NCBI GenBank assembly: GCA_022841905.1
Contig: JALHQO010000002.1
Span: 310,001-374,000, forward strand
From: Hyphomonadaceae bacterium
GTDB lineage: Bacteria > Pseudomonadota > Alphaproteobacteria > Caulobacterales > Aquidulcibacteraceae
DNA length: 64,000 nt
Direction of reading: 5' to 3'
The notes below the pieces were generated by a model. That model ran no database searches, was not told the DNA's origin, and saw only the letters and a program-made list of their open reading frames with translations. The translations under genes and the position numbers were made by a program. Every line of letters begins with the position of its first letter. Positions within the stretch are counted from its first letter, which is position 1. Shown one piece after another: positions 19,741 through 28,269 of the stretch.

Positions 19741-20934
19741 ATGCAGTCTCGCCCCGCTTCGTTGGCCGCGCTTGTCGGCGTCGTGCTGATTGGCATGACG
19801 GGGTTTGGCATATTCCTGCCGATCTTTCCGTTTCTGGCGCTCGAAGTCGGCGCCTCGCCGACGGCGGCGACGATCGCCATGGGCGCGTACTCGTTCGGGC
19901 AGTTGATCTCATCGCCATTCTGGGGGCGCTTGAGCGATCGCGTCGGGCGCAAATCGATTCTGGTTGTCGGATTGATCGGCAGCATTGCCTCTTACCTCTG
20001 GATCGCGCGCGCCGGCAGTGTTGAAGAATTGGGGGCGGCGCGTCTCTTCGGCGGGCTGATGGCCGGCAATGTCGGCGCGGCGTTCGCGGCGGCGGCCGAT
20101 CTCGCCGACGATAAGACGCGCGCGCGGAATATGGGTTTGCTTGGCGCCGCTGTCGGCGTTGGTTTCATCGCCGGCCCCGCGCTCGGCGCGCTGCTGGTCG
20201 GCGCCGAGGAGAGCCGCGCGAGCTTTGCGTTCGTCTGTCAGATCAGCGCAGCACTTGCCGGCCTCGCCGCGCTCGCAGCACTCTTTCTCTTCCGCGAAAG
20301 CTTGCCGCGGGAAGTGCGACGCAAGCAGGGCGAAGCGCGCGTTAGCCGCATGGCGTTGCTATCCGCGCGCCCGGCGCTGACGCGTTTTATCATCGTCATG
20401 TTCCTGATCATCGCAGCGCAAGCGATGATGGAGACGGTGTTCGGCCTATGGGCCGACGCCGAACTGGATTGGGGCGCGAGCGAAGTCGGCTGGACGTTGG
20501 CATGCTTGGGCTTTGGCGCAGCCTTGCTGCAAGGCGGCGCCGCCGGACGCATGGCGCGCGTGATGGGCGAGCGCACCACCTTGCTGATCGGGCTTGCGTT
20601 CTTCGCCGCCGGCTTTGGCGGCATGGGCGTGGCGCGCGACGCCCCGGCGCTGATTGCGGCGCTGACGGCGCTCGTCATCGGCATCGGTTTGGTGACGCCC
20701 GCGCTCAATTCGTTGATTGCCGAACAAGCATCGGAGCATGAACGCGGCGCGGTGATGGGCTTGTCGCAATCGGCGTCGGCATTGGGGCGCGTGGCAGGGC
20801 CGCTCGTCTCCGGCCCGCTGTTCGATCTCTTCGTCCCCGGCGCGCCATTCATCGCGGCATCGTTGCTGATCTTGGCGGCGCTGTTCGTAACTTTGGGCGA
20901 ACCGGCGAAAGAGGCGCTGGTTGTGAGGGACTAG
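19741..20934 (+). CDS. MFS transporter, TetA-like drug/metabolite exporter
   Basis: 397 residues with twelve predicted helices. The loop 2-3 motif A is GRLSDRVGRK, and the first helix reads GMTGFGIFLPIFPFLALEVG. The N-terminal half resembles 12-TM DHA1 drug:proton antiporters of the TetA/Bcr group. The exported compound cannot be read from the sequence. The gene ends 40 bases from the convergent epmB, with a shared hairpin between them. Confidence 0.88.
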   Translation: MQSRPASLAALVGVVLIGMTGFGIFLPIFPFLALEVGASPTAATIAMGAYSFGQLISSPFWGRLSDRVGRKSILVVGLIGSIASYLWIARAGSVEELGAARLFGGLMAGNVGAAFAAAADLADDKTRARNMGLLGAAVGVGFIAGPALGALLVGAEESRASFAFVCQISAALAGLAALAALFLFRESLPREVRRKQGEARVSRMALLSARPALTRFIIVMFLIIAAQAMMETVFGLWADAELDWGASEVGWTLACLGFGAALLQGGAAGRMARVMGERTTLLIGLAFFAAGFGGMGVARDAPALIAALTALVIGIGLVTPALNSLIAEQASEHERGAVMGLSQSASALGRVAGPLVSGPLFDLFVPGAPFIAASLLILAALFVTLGEPAKEALVVRD

Positions 20935-20939
20935 GGATG

Positions 20940-20975
20940 AGGGACGAGGGATGAGTTTTTGGGCATCTCGTCCCT
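20940..20975. terminator. bidirectional hairpin between MFS gene and epmB
   Basis: AGGGACGAGGGATG pairs imperfectly with CATCTCGTCCCT around a loop containing TTTTT. It lies between the convergent MFS and epmB stops and overlaps the epmB stop codon. Short direct copies of GGGATGAGGGA precede it. It may act as a terminator in both directions. Confidence 0.45.
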
Positions 20976-21969
20976 AATCCCGATACTTCCGCCAAACCCC
21001 ATCCTTATCCCGCATCTCGTATCCATCCTCGGTTTCGCGCACGGATGGCGACGCCAGCGGCGCTTTGCCGTGACCGCCGGGGATGTCGAGCACGTAGGTT
21101 GGTTGGGCGAGGCCGGAGACGCGTTGGTTCAATTCCTGCGCTATTGCTTGGCCTTCGGCGATGGTGCAGCGGAAGTGCGATGTGCCCGGCGCTTTATCGA
21201 GATGGTGCAAATAATAGGGCTTCACGCGCGCTTCGACCAAAGCGCGCATCAACGCTTCCAACGTCTCCGCATCGTCATTGACGCCCTTCAGCAGCACCGT
21301 CTGCGCCAGCATCGGCACGCCGGCATCGACGATGCGCGCGATCGCGGCGCGGGCATGCTCGGTGAGTTCGCGCGCATGATTGGTGTGCAGCACGACATAA
21401 GTCGTCGCGCCATCGACGCGCAGCGCCTCCACCAAATCCGGCGTCACTCGCAGCGGATCGACGGCGGGCAGGCGTGTATGCCAGCGGATAATCTTCACGT
21501 GCGCTATTTCCGCGAGACGCTCGCTGATTTCGCGCACACGCCGCGCTGACAGTAAGAACGGATCGCCGCCGGTGAGGATGACTTCCCAGATTTCCGGTTG
21601 CGCTTCGATGTAAGCGAGAGCTGCCTCCAGCTCTTCGCTGCTTAACGTGCCGTCACCCAGCGGACCGACCATCTCGCGCCGAAAGCAGAAGCGGCAGTAC
21701 ACCGGGCAGACGTGCACCAGTTTCAGCAAGCAGCGATCGGCGTAGCGATGCACCACGCCTTTCACCGGCGTATGCGCTTCATCGCCGATCGGGTCGGCCA
21801 GTTCGTCCGGCGCAATCTCGAGCTCGCGCGCATCGGGGCGAAACTGAGCGGCGATCGGATCGTCCGGCGTGGTTGGATCGATCAGCGCGTCCATCGCCGG
21901 CGTGATCGCGACGGCGTAGCGCTGGGCCACCTCCGCCAGCGGATCATCTTTCGGCTTGGCGCTCACCAC
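20974..21969 (-). CDS. epmB: EF-P beta-lysylation protein EpmB (lysine 2,3-aminomutase family)
   Basis: 331 residues. A radical-SAM enzyme of the KamA type with the cluster motif CPVYCRFC (C88, C92, C95), the GGDPF motif in VILTGGDPFLL, and PLP-binding family features near YYLHHLDKAPGTSHFRC. In EF-P systems EpmB makes (R)-beta-lysine from lysine for attachment to EF-P. The call as EpmB rather than catabolic KamA rests on the epmA and efp neighbours. The start is GTG at 21969, overlapping the TAG of the GNAT gene by one base. Confidence 0.93.
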   Translation of the reverse strand: MVSAKPKDDPLAEVAQRYAVAITPAMDALIDPTTPDDPIAAQFRPDARELEIAPDELADPIGDEAHTPVKGVVHRYADRCLLKLVHVCPVYCRFCFRREMVGPLGDGTLSSEELEAALAYIEAQPEIWEVILTGGDPFLLSARRVREISERLAEIAHVKIIRWHTRLPAVDPLRVTPDLVEALRVDGATTYVVLHTNHARELTEHARAAIARIVDAGVPMLAQTVLLKGVNDDAETLEALMRALVEARVKPYYLHHLDKAPGTSHFRCTIAEGQAIAQELNQRVSGLAQPTYVLDIPGGHGKAPLASPSVRETEDGYEMRDKDGVWRKYRD

Positions 21970-22460
21970 TAAACTCCAAACGCTTTCGCGTAACGCACGC
22001 GGCCGCCGATTTCGAGCGCGCCGGGTTTCAGCTCCAGCGCCATGAGATGCGGCCCCGAAAACGGCGCCTGCAGACGCTCCGCCAGCGCCGCCGAGAAACC
22101 GAATTTGGGATAATAAGTCTCGTACCCGAGCACAACGATGGCGTCGAAGCCCAGTTCGGCGCAGCGCGCATTGCCGGCGCGGATCAAAGCGCTGCCGATT
22201 CCAGTTTTTTGAAACGCCTTCAACACCGAAACCGGCGCGAGCGCGGCGGCATGGATGGTGTGCTCCGGCCCATCGATCGCCAGCGGCGAATAGAGAATGT
22301 GGCCTTGGATGGCGATGTTGGTGGCCTCCACAAGTTCAACCGCCACATCGCCATCGGCGCGCAATTGCTCAACCAGGCTCGCTTCTTCGCTCTGGCCGAA
22401 GGCATGGGAGATTACCGCGCGAATGGCGGGGTAATCGCTTGGTGTCGCGTCTCGGATCAT
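21969..22460 (-). CDS. GNAT-family N-acetyltransferase
   Basis: 163 residues. The acetyl-CoA pyrophosphate loop is in KTGIGSALIRAGNARCAELG, followed by IVVLGYETYYPKFGFSAA, the pattern of the YhbS-like GNAT group. It sits between epmA (48 bases) and epmB (one-base overlap), so it is within the EF-P modification operon. The substrate is unknown; a role in modifying EF-P, lysine or beta-lysine is a guess based on position alone. Confidence 0.85.
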   Translation of the reverse strand: MIRDATPSDYPAIRAVISHAFGQSEEASLVEQLRADGDVAVELVEATNIAIQGHILYSPLAIDGPEHTIHAAALAPVSVLKAFQKTGIGSALIRAGNARCAELGFDAIVVLGYETYYPKFGFSAALAERLQAPFSGPHLMALELKPGALEIGGRVRYAKAFGV

Positions 22461-22508
22461 GGGCGCCTTATGGACTGCCGGCGCGCCGGGAACCAGTACG
22501 GCGCTGCC

Positions 22509-23423
22509 TTATGATGGCGTCCAAAGCACATCATTGATGTGCCGCGCGTCCGTCGCCAGCATCACCAGGCGATCAAACCCCAGCGCGACGCCGCTTGCCG
22601 GCGGCATATGCGCTAAGGCCGCCAGAAAATCTTCATCGATCGGCCAGCGCTGACCGTAGCGCTTCTGCTTTTCGTCCATCGCCGCGATCAGCCGCACGCG
22701 CTGCTCGACCGGATCGGTGAGCTCGCCAAATCCGTTCGCCAGCTCGACGCCGCAAGCATAAAGCTCGAACCGTTCGGCCACGCTCGCATCGTGCGGGCAG
22801 GGCCGCGCCAGCGCCGCTTCGCTGATCGGGTATTCAGTCAGCAATGTCAGCGCGCCGTCGCCGAGATTGGGTTCGATGTGTTTGACGATGGCCGCCGAGA
22901 ACGCATCGCTGTCGCGCGGCATCGGCTCGGGCGAGAGTTCGGTGAACGCGTCGCGTACGCTGATGCGCTCGGCTGCGGTGAACGGATCGCAACTCTTGTC
23001 CCGCCAGCGCAGCATTGCCGCATTCGCGGTGCGCGTCGCCACGCGCGCGATCTCGATGCAATCGTCCATCACCGCCTCGTGCGGCGCGCCGGCGCGATAC
23101 CATTCGATCATCGTGAATTCCGGCGCATGCAGCGGGCCGGCCTCGCCCTTGCGCCAGCACTTGCCGAGATAAAACAGCTTCTCCTCGCCCGCCGCCAAGA
23201 GCCGCTTCATCGCGAATTCGGGGCTGGTGTGGAGATAGCGTCCGCCCGCTTCGAACGCCTCGATATGCGTTTCAGCGCCAGGCGAGGGCACGAGCACGTT
23301 CGGCTCGGCCTCCGTGAACCCTTGCGCCCAGAACCACTCCCGCACCGCCCGCAAAATCGCGGCGCGCGTGTCGAGAAATGGCTTCCGGTCAGCGTGGCGG
23401 GATTTTTCCCAGTACTGGCTCAT
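22509..23423 (-). CDS. epmA: EF-P lysine ligase EpmA (PoxA/GenX)
   Basis: 304 residues, a class II lysyl-tRNA-synthetase paralogue lacking the anticodon-binding domain. Motif 2 region: EKLFYLGKCWRKGEAGPLHAPEFTMIEWY; motif 3: GVALGFDRLVML. The N-terminal LVPSPGAETHIEAF and LHTSPEFAMKRLLAAG match the family. EpmA ligates (R)-beta-lysine to the conserved Lys of EF-P. It is divergent from efp, with epmB downstream. epmC is not seen. Confidence 0.95.
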   Translation of the reverse strand: MSQYWEKSRHADRKPFLDTRAAILRAVREWFWAQGFTEAEPNVLVPSPGAETHIEAFEAGGRYLHTSPEFAMKRLLAAGEEKLFYLGKCWRKGEAGPLHAPEFTMIEWYRAGAPHEAVMDDCIEIARVATRTANAAMLRWRDKSCDPFTAAERISVRDAFTELSPEPMPRDSDAFSAAIVKHIEPNLGDGALTLLTEYPISEAALARPCPHDASVAERFELYACGVELANGFGELTDPVEQRVRLIAAMDEKQKRYGQRWPIDEDFLAALAHMPPASGVALGFDRLVMLATDARHINDVLWTPS

Positions 23424-23427
23424 GAAT

Positions 23428-23556
23428 CCCCTCCACTTGAGGAGAGGGGGCAGGGGGCGGGGTTAAGCTCCGGCCAATCAGCACACGGCGCTATTCTTTC
23501 CGCCGTCGCCGCTTCACCCCACCCCCCGGCCCCCTCCTCTCGAGAGGAGGGGGAGG
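23428..23556. repeat. inverted-arm intergenic repeat between epmA and efp
   Basis: Two G/C-tract arms in opposite orientation, one near 23428-23467 and one near 23512-23556. Read outward each contains GAGAGG, a G-run, CGGGG or TGGGG, and TTAAG/TGAAG. The right arm also holds the palindrome CTCCTCTCGAGAGGAG. The layout is like a BIME or MITE-type intergenic element. It sits in the divergent promoter region of epmA and efp, so it may affect their expression. Confidence 0.6.
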
Positions 23557-23664
23557 CAGAGCGCCGCTTTGCGAAACCGGCAAAGATCGCTAGAGAAGCC
23601 CCCAATTCCGGTCCTTTCGGTCAGTTCAGGGCCCGCCGTCCGCGGCAGGCTGAGTGAGGTTTAC

Positions 23665-24240
23665 GTGGTCAAAGTCATCGCCAGCGACGTCCGCAAAGGC
23701 AACGTGCTCGAGCACGAAGACGGCAAGCTTTATGTCGTCATGAGCCACGAAACCTTCCGTCCGGGCAAGGGCACGCCGACGACCACCATCGTCATGCGCC
23801 GCATCATCGACGGCGTGAAGACGACCGCCGTCTACAAAACCTCGGACGGCCTGGAGAAGGCGTTCGTCGAGCAAGTGAAGCACACGTATCTGTTCGATGA
23901 CGGCGACGCCGGCCTCGTCTTCATGAACCCCGATACCTACGAGCAGGTGCATCTGACCAAGGATATGGTCGGCGATTCCTTCGCTTATTTGCAGCCGGAA
24001 ATGGTCGTCGATCTCACCATGTATGAAGGCCAAGCGCTCTCGATCGAACTGCCGCCGCGCATCACCGCGACGATCGAAACCACTGAGCCCGTCGTGAAGG
24101 GCCAAACCGCATCGTCGTCCTACAAGCCCGCCATGCTCGATAACGGCGTGAAAACGATGGTGCCGCCGCACATCGGCCCCGGCACGCGCGTCGTGATCTC
24201 GACCGAAGACGGCTCCTACGTCGAGCGCGCAAAGGATTGA
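23665..24240 (+). CDS. efp: translation elongation factor P
   Basis: 191 residues from GTG at 23665, which reads [20 protein letters not shown]; upstream codons are open but not EF-P-like, and GAGG lies 5 bases before. EF-P relieves ribosome stalling at polyproline. The modified residue is the Lys of PGKGT at position 35, compatible with the EpmA/EpmB pathway encoded alongside. The C-terminal domain ends with [19 protein letters not shown], as in the family. Twelve bases separate its stop from the following acetyltransferase, suggesting read-through into the next genes. Confidence 0.97.
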   Translation: MVKVIASDVRKGNVLEHEDGKLYVVMSHETFRPGKGTPTTTIVMRRIIDGVKTTAVYKTSDGLEKAFVEQVKHTYLFDDGDAGLVFMNPDTYEQVHLTKDMVGDSFAYLQPEMVVDLTMYEGQALSIELPPRITATIETTEPVVKGQTASSSYKPAMLDNGVKTMVPPHIGPGTRVVISTEDGSYVERAKD

Positions 24241-24252
24241 TCGCGCGCGCCG

Positions 24253-24717
24253 ATGGCCTTCACCGTCCACCGGCTCGTTTCAGGCGACATCGCGCTTTAT
24301 CGCGCGATGAATGCGATGTTCGCGCTGGCGTTCGAGGATGCGGACTCTTACGCGTCGACGCCGCCGTCTGACGCTTATGTCGAGACGCTGATGGCGAAAG
24401 AGCATGTCATCCCGCTCGTCGCGCTTTCTGATGGCGTCGTGATCGGCGGGCTGGTTGCGTATGAGCTCGACAAGTTCGAACAAGAGCGGCGCGAGATTTA
24501 CATTTATGATCTCGCAGTCGTCGAAGCGTTCCGCCGCCAAGGCGTGGCCAGCGCGTTGATCGCGCATCTGGGCGAGATCGCAGCGCAGCGCGGCGCCTGG
24601 GTGATTTACGTCCAGGCCGATTATGGCGACGATCCTGCGATCGCGCTCTACACCAAGCTCGGCGTGCGCGAAGACGTGATGCACTTCGATATCGATCCAG
24701 CTAAAGACGAAACATGA
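24253..24717 (+). CDS. AAC(3)-I-like aminoglycoside N-acetyltransferase
   Basis: 154 residues of GNAT fold. Close resemblance to the AAC(3)-I family is visible from memory of its signatures: EIYIYDLAV, FRRQGVASALI (acetyl-CoA loop), VIYVQADYGDDPAIALYTKL and the terminal MHFDIDP. Such enzymes acetylate the 3-amino group of gentamicin-type aminoglycosides. No integron or transposon is nearby, so this appears chromosomal. Its TGA overlaps the ATG of the beta-lactamase gene, so the two are coupled. Whether it confers resistance is untested. Confidence 0.85.
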   Translation: MAFTVHRLVSGDIALYRAMNAMFALAFEDADSYASTPPSDAYVETLMAKEHVIPLVALSDGVVIGGLVAYELDKFEQERREIYIYDLAVVEAFRRQGVASALIAHLGEIAAQRGAWVIYVQADYGDDPAIALYTKLGVREDVMHFDIDPAKDET

Positions 24718-25628
24718 CGTCCACTTTTACCCGCCGCGGTGCGCTGCTGAGCGGCTTGGCGCTCGGCGCCTGCGCACAATCTGCGACGCCGGAACCAAAT
24801 TATACGCCGCCCGCAAACGACCAGCGCTTTGCAGCGATCGAAGCGCGTATCGGCGGACGCGTCGGCGTCGCGGCTTGGAATACAGCCACCAACGCTTGGC
24901 TCGGTCATCGTCGGCACGAGCGCTTCGCCATGTGCTCGACGTTCAAATGGGCGCTCGCTGCGCACATGCTTTGGATTGGCGCGCGCCAGCCTGATTTCCT
25001 CGGGTCTCGCGTGCTCTATCGTGAAGCGGATTTGCTGAGCTACGCGCCAGTGACACGCGAACGCTTCGGATCAGGGCCCATGGGAATAGGCGAAATGACG
25101 GTCGAGGATTTGTGTGAAGCGGCCGTCGGCCTCAGCGACAACACGGCGGCCAACCTTTTGCTTGAAGGCGCGGCGATGGGTCCAGATGGGTTCGCCCGAT
25201 TCCTTCGCGCCAACGGCGACGCCGTCACGCGCCTCGATCGCTACGAGATCGAACTCAATGACGTGCCGCCTGGCGACGAACGCGACACGACGACCCCCGA
25301 AGCGATGGCGCGCACGCTCAAGCGTTTCCTCGTCGACGATGCCGTGCTCACGCCCGCGCATCGCGAAAAGCTGATCGGCTGGATGGTCGAGAGCCCCACT
25401 GGCCTGCAACGTTTGCGCGCGGGCTTTCCCGGTGATTGGCGCGTCGGTGATAAGACCGGCACCTGGACGGCTGAACACAACGCGACCAACGACGTCGCCA
25501 TCGCTTGGCCGCCCAATGGTGCGCCGATCGTCGTGGCATCTTATCTCCGCGCGAGCACGGCAGACGCCGCCGCCCGCAACGCCGCGCACGCGGAGATCGC
25601 ACGCATCATCGCAGACGAGTGGGGCTGA
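24714..25628 (+). CDS. class A beta-lactamase
   Basis: 304 residues. The N-terminus TRRGALLSGLALGAC suggests a lipoprotein, possibly Tat-exported, anchored by C20. Active-site motifs are complete: S75-T-F-K78 (CSTFKW), SDN 141-143, E178 in EIELN, and KTG 247-249. Cys74 precedes the catalytic Ser as in some carbapenem-hydrolysing class A enzymes, but the partner Cys after KTG is missing (KTGTW). It hydrolyses beta-lactams; the spectrum cannot be judged. It is translated in overlap with the AAC(3)-I-like gene. Confidence 0.92.
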   Translation: MTSTFTRRGALLSGLALGACAQSATPEPNYTPPANDQRFAAIEARIGGRVGVAAWNTATNAWLGHRRHERFAMCSTFKWALAAHMLWIGARQPDFLGSRVLYREADLLSYAPVTRERFGSGPMGIGEMTVEDLCEAAVGLSDNTAANLLLEGAAMGPDGFARFLRANGDAVTRLDRYEIELNDVPPGDERDTTTPEAMARTLKRFLVDDAVLTPAHREKLIGWMVESPTGLQRLRAGFPGDWRVGDKTGTWTAEHNATNDVAIAWPPNGAPIVVASYLRASTADAAARNAAHAEIARIIADEWG

Positions 25629-25629
25629 T

Positions 25630-25929
25630 ATGCCGTGGTTTCGTCTCTTCGCGTGTGGCGAGGATTTTCCCGTGATCATCGACAATAATGTCGAGGTCGT
25701 GGGCTTTTACACCACGCGTTACGTCGAAGCTGAAACACAAGGCGAAGCCGAAGCGCTCGCGTCCGAGATGCTATTCGAAGATGAAGACCTGCAACCGCCG
25801 CCGGGCGATTGGAGCGATCTGCAATCGCGCATCGTGTTCGAGGAAGTCGAGCAGGTGGCGGCGCCGCTCGACATTGACGACAATTTCTCCTTCTTCCCGA
25901 TGGACGAGGAAGACGAGGACGATTTCTGA
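25630..25929 (+). CDS. small acidic hypothetical protein
   Basis: 99 residues from the ATG at 25630, one base after the beta-lactamase stop codon. It begins MPWFRLFACGEDFPV and ends in an acidic tail (PMDEEDEDDF). No membrane helix, signal or known motif. Its TGA overlaps the arsC ATG by one base, so it lies inside the efp-to-arsC transcription unit. I do not recognise the family. Confidence 0.75.
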   Translation: MPWFRLFACGEDFPVIIDNNVEVVGFYTTRYVEAETQGEAEALASEMLFEDEDLQPPPGDWSDLQSRIVFEEVEQVAAPLDIDDNFSFFPMDEEDEDDF

Positions 25930-26282
25930 TGGCGAAGAAGGCCACCATCTATCACAACCCAAAATGCTCCACCTCGCGCCAAGTGCTCGAGATGATCGAA
26001 GCCGCTGGCTATAAGGTCGAAGTGATCGAGTATCTCAAAACCGGCTGGACGAAAAAGCAGCTGAAGAACCTCTTCGCCGCCGCCGGCCTGACGCCGCGCC
26101 AGGCTTTGCGTACGAGAGCCGCTGAAGCGGAAGAACTGGGCTTGCTCGATCCGAAAGTCAGCGATGCGAAGCTGTTGGAGGCGATGGTCGAGCATCCTGT
26201 GCTGGTCGAGCGCCCGTTCGTCGTCACGGCCAAAGGCGCGCTGCTAGCGCGGCCGAAGGAAAAAGTGCGCGACATTCTCTAA
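25929..26282 (+). CDS. arsC: ArsC-family glutaredoxin-like reductase
   Basis: 117 residues. Catalytic Cys in YHNPKCSTSRQ, then EVIEYLKTGWTKKQLKNLF, and a C-terminal HPVLVERPFVVTAKGALLARP in which the Arg of ERPFVV fits the arsenate-binding Arg of the family. It is either a glutaredoxin-dependent arsenate reductase or a YffB-like relative. No arsR, arsB or acr3 is beside it, so the arsenic role is inferred from family only. It is the last gene of the operon before the cobalamin riboswitch. Confidence 0.88.
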   Translation: MAKKATIYHNPKCSTSRQVLEMIEAAGYKVEVIEYLKTGWTKKQLKNLFAAAGLTPRQALRTRAAEAEELGLLDPKVSDAKLLEAMVEHPVLVERPFVVTAKGALLARPKEKVRDIL

Positions 26283-26330
26283 GTGAGTGCTGCGCGTTTG
26301 CGCCGCTGCGCGCACTGCGATAAGCCTCCA

Positions 26331-26470
26331 ACGTCGGTTAAGGGAACGCGGTGCAAATCCGCGGCTGCTCCCGCAGCTGTAAGCGGCGAGCGCGTTGGCG
26401 ATAACCACTGCCCGGTTGGGCGGGAAGGGGCCAGGGCGCATTCGAGTCGCGAGCCAGAAGACCTGCCGGC
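26331..26470 (+). promoter_or_regulatory. cobalamin (B12) riboswitch
   Basis: A leader with the conserved cobalamin aptamer blocks: AAGGGAACGCGGTGCAAATC, CCGCAGCTGTAAGCGG, CACTGCCCGGTTGGGCGGGA and the B12 box GCCAGAAGACCTGCC. The GGAGG of the downstream gene (26500-26504) lies just past the aptamer and is probably the control point. High cobalamin should shut off the transporter genes. Confidence 0.95.
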
Positions 26471-26509
26471 ATGAAGCCTTTGGCCCGGGATGTGGCCGTG
26501 GAGGTCGTC

Positions 26510-27310
26510 GTGCGGTGGATCATTGCAGCGTTTGTGCTCGCCTGCGCGTCGGCCGCGCACGCTGAACCGCGCCGCATCGTCAGCCTCGATTATTGCGCCG
26601 ACCAGTTCGTGCTCGCGCTCGCCGACCGCGACCAGATCGCGGCGCTCTCGCGCGGTTCACAGCGCGACGACTCGTACTATCGCGCGCGCGCGCTCGGCAT
26701 TAGGCAAACGCGCGGCACACTGGAAGAAGTGCTGGCGCTGCGCCCCGATCTCATCGTGCGCAATTGGGGCGGGCCGTGGGATGCGGCGCAAATTTACGCG
26801 CGTTTCGAGGTGCCAGTGCTGCAAGTCGGCGATACGCCGGATTTCGCCAGCGCCCGCGCCGATTTGCTCGACGCCGCACGCATGCTTGGCCATGCCGACC
26901 GCGGCGAAGCGTTGGCGCGCGATCTTGATTTGCGCTTGGCCCGCTTGAGCGCGCATCGCAGCGGCGGCCCCGTCATGTACCTCTCCGGCGGCGGCGCCGT
27001 GGCGGGTAGCGGTACGATGATGGATGCTGTTATCAACGCCGCAGGCGGCCACAACGTTCGCACTGAAGCGAGTTGGACGGTGATGCCGCTGGAGCGTTTG
27101 GTTGAAACACCGCCAGCGCTGATCGCGCTCGGCTTCTTCTATAGCGGCCGCGATCGCGTCAATGCTTGGTCGCCATCGCGTCATCCGGCTTTGCGTCGTG
27201 CACTGGCGCAAGCACGCACGGTGCGCCTGCCGCCAGCGACAATTGCTTGCGAGGCTTGGTACGCGATCGACGCAGCCGAAGCGATCGCCGCCGCGTTGCG
27301 TGAGTCATGA
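26510..27310 (+). CDS. btuF: cobalamin ABC transporter substrate-binding protein, BtuF-like
   Basis: 266 residues from GTG at 26510. This start has GGAGG five bases upstream and gives a proper signal peptide (MRWIIAAFVLACASAAHA); an ATG at 26471 would add 13 residues just past the riboswitch box and spoil the signal. The mature part matches class III binding proteins: RRIVSLDYCADQFVLALADR, LRPDLIVRNW, VMPLERLVETPPALIALG. It is periplasmic and delivers B12 to BtuCD. The riboswitch leader supports the substrate assignment. Confidence 0.88.
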   Translation: MRWIIAAFVLACASAAHAEPRRIVSLDYCADQFVLALADRDQIAALSRGSQRDDSYYRARALGIRQTRGTLEEVLALRPDLIVRNWGGPWDAAQIYARFEVPVLQVGDTPDFASARADLLDAARMLGHADRGEALARDLDLRLARLSAHRSGGPVMYLSGGGAVAGSGTMMDAVINAAGGHNVRTEASWTVMPLERLVETPPALIALGFFYSGRDRVNAWSPSRHPALRRALAQARTVRLPPATIACEAWYAIDAAEAIAAALRES

Positions 27311-28269
27311 GCGCGAGCTTGCGCACATCTTTGGCGCTCATCGCGCTCAGCATAGCCGCACTCGCAGCCGCCTTGTGGCTCGGGCCCGTCGCCGTTGATC
27401 CGTTCGCCAACGATGCAGCCACGCGCACGATCGTTTGGGACATTCGTTTGCCCCGTGCACTCACGGCTTGGATTGTTGGTGCAGCGCTGGGACTTGCGGG
27501 CGCTGCGCTACAAGGTTTGTTGCGCAACCCGCTGGCCGATGCGGGCGTGCTTGGCTTGTCCGGATTCGCGGCACTCGGCGCTGTGATCGCGTTTGCGTTC
27601 GGCTTTGCGATGCTTGCGCCGCTAATGGCGATCGCGTTCGCGGCCGCCGCCGCGCTGATCGTGACGATGCTCGGCTGGCGCGCGCGCGGGCCTGCGAGTT
27701 TGGCGCTGATTGGCGTGGGGCTTTCGAGCTTCGCCGGCGGCCTGATCGCGCTCGCGCTCAATCTCGCGCCAAACCCCGGCGCGCTCGCTGATCTCGTCAA
27801 CTGGACGCTCGGCTCGGTCGAAGGTCGTTCGATGAACGACGTCATGCTCGCGGGCGCCTGCCTCGTGCTCGGCGCGATCCTCATCGCATTCGCTGCACGC
27901 GGTTTGCAGGCGCTCACACTCGGCGAAGAAGCCGCCGCCGCGATTGGCGCCAATCTGTCGAACACGGGCACGCTTGTTATCCTCGGCGCAGCTGCATGCA
28001 CGGGTGGCGCGACCGCTGTTGCAGGCGTGATCGGTTTTGTCGGCATCGCCGCGCCGCACCTCGTGCGTGCGCTCGCCGGACATGACCCGGCGCGACTGCT
28101 GTGGCCGAGCGCGCTTGCAGGTGGGGCGTTGCTCGTCTGTGCCGACATCGCCGTACGTTTGTTGCCGACAGACTCCGAATTGAAGCTCGGCGTCGCAGCG
28201 GCTTTGATCGGCGGCCCTGTGTTTGCACTGATCGCTGCTCGCCTTGCCGCTCGGGGAGGTGACGCATGA
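27307..28269 (+). CDS. btuC: cobalamin ABC transporter permease, BtuC-like
   Basis: 320 residues, about ten helices, of the FecCD/BtuC family: RLPRALTAWIVGAALGLAG near the N-terminus, GLLRNPLADAGVLGLSGF, and GFVGIAAPHLVRALAGHDPA, which contacts the ATPase. The start overlaps the btuF stop by four bases. Substrate is assigned from the B12 riboswitch upstream; the family also carries ferric siderophores and haem. Confidence 0.92.
   Translation: MSASLRTSLALIALSIAALAAALWLGPVAVDPFANDAATRTIVWDIRLPRALTAWIVGAALGLAGAALQGLLRNPLADAGVLGLSGFAALGAVIAFAFGFAMLAPLMAIAFAAAAALIVTMLGWRARGPASLALIGVGLSSFAGGLIALALNLAPNPGALADLVNWTLGSVEGRSMNDVMLAGACLVLGAILIAFAARGLQALTLGEEAAAAIGANLSNTGTLVILGAAACTGGATAVAGVIGFVGIAAPHLVRALAGHDPARLLWPSALAGGALLVCADIAVRLLPTDSELKLGVAAALIGGPVFALIAARLAARGGDA

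Noticed and set aside
23428-23556. CRISPR-like repeats
   Set aside because: Only two arms in inverted, not direct, orientation; no regularly spaced direct repeats anywhere in the window and no cas genes.
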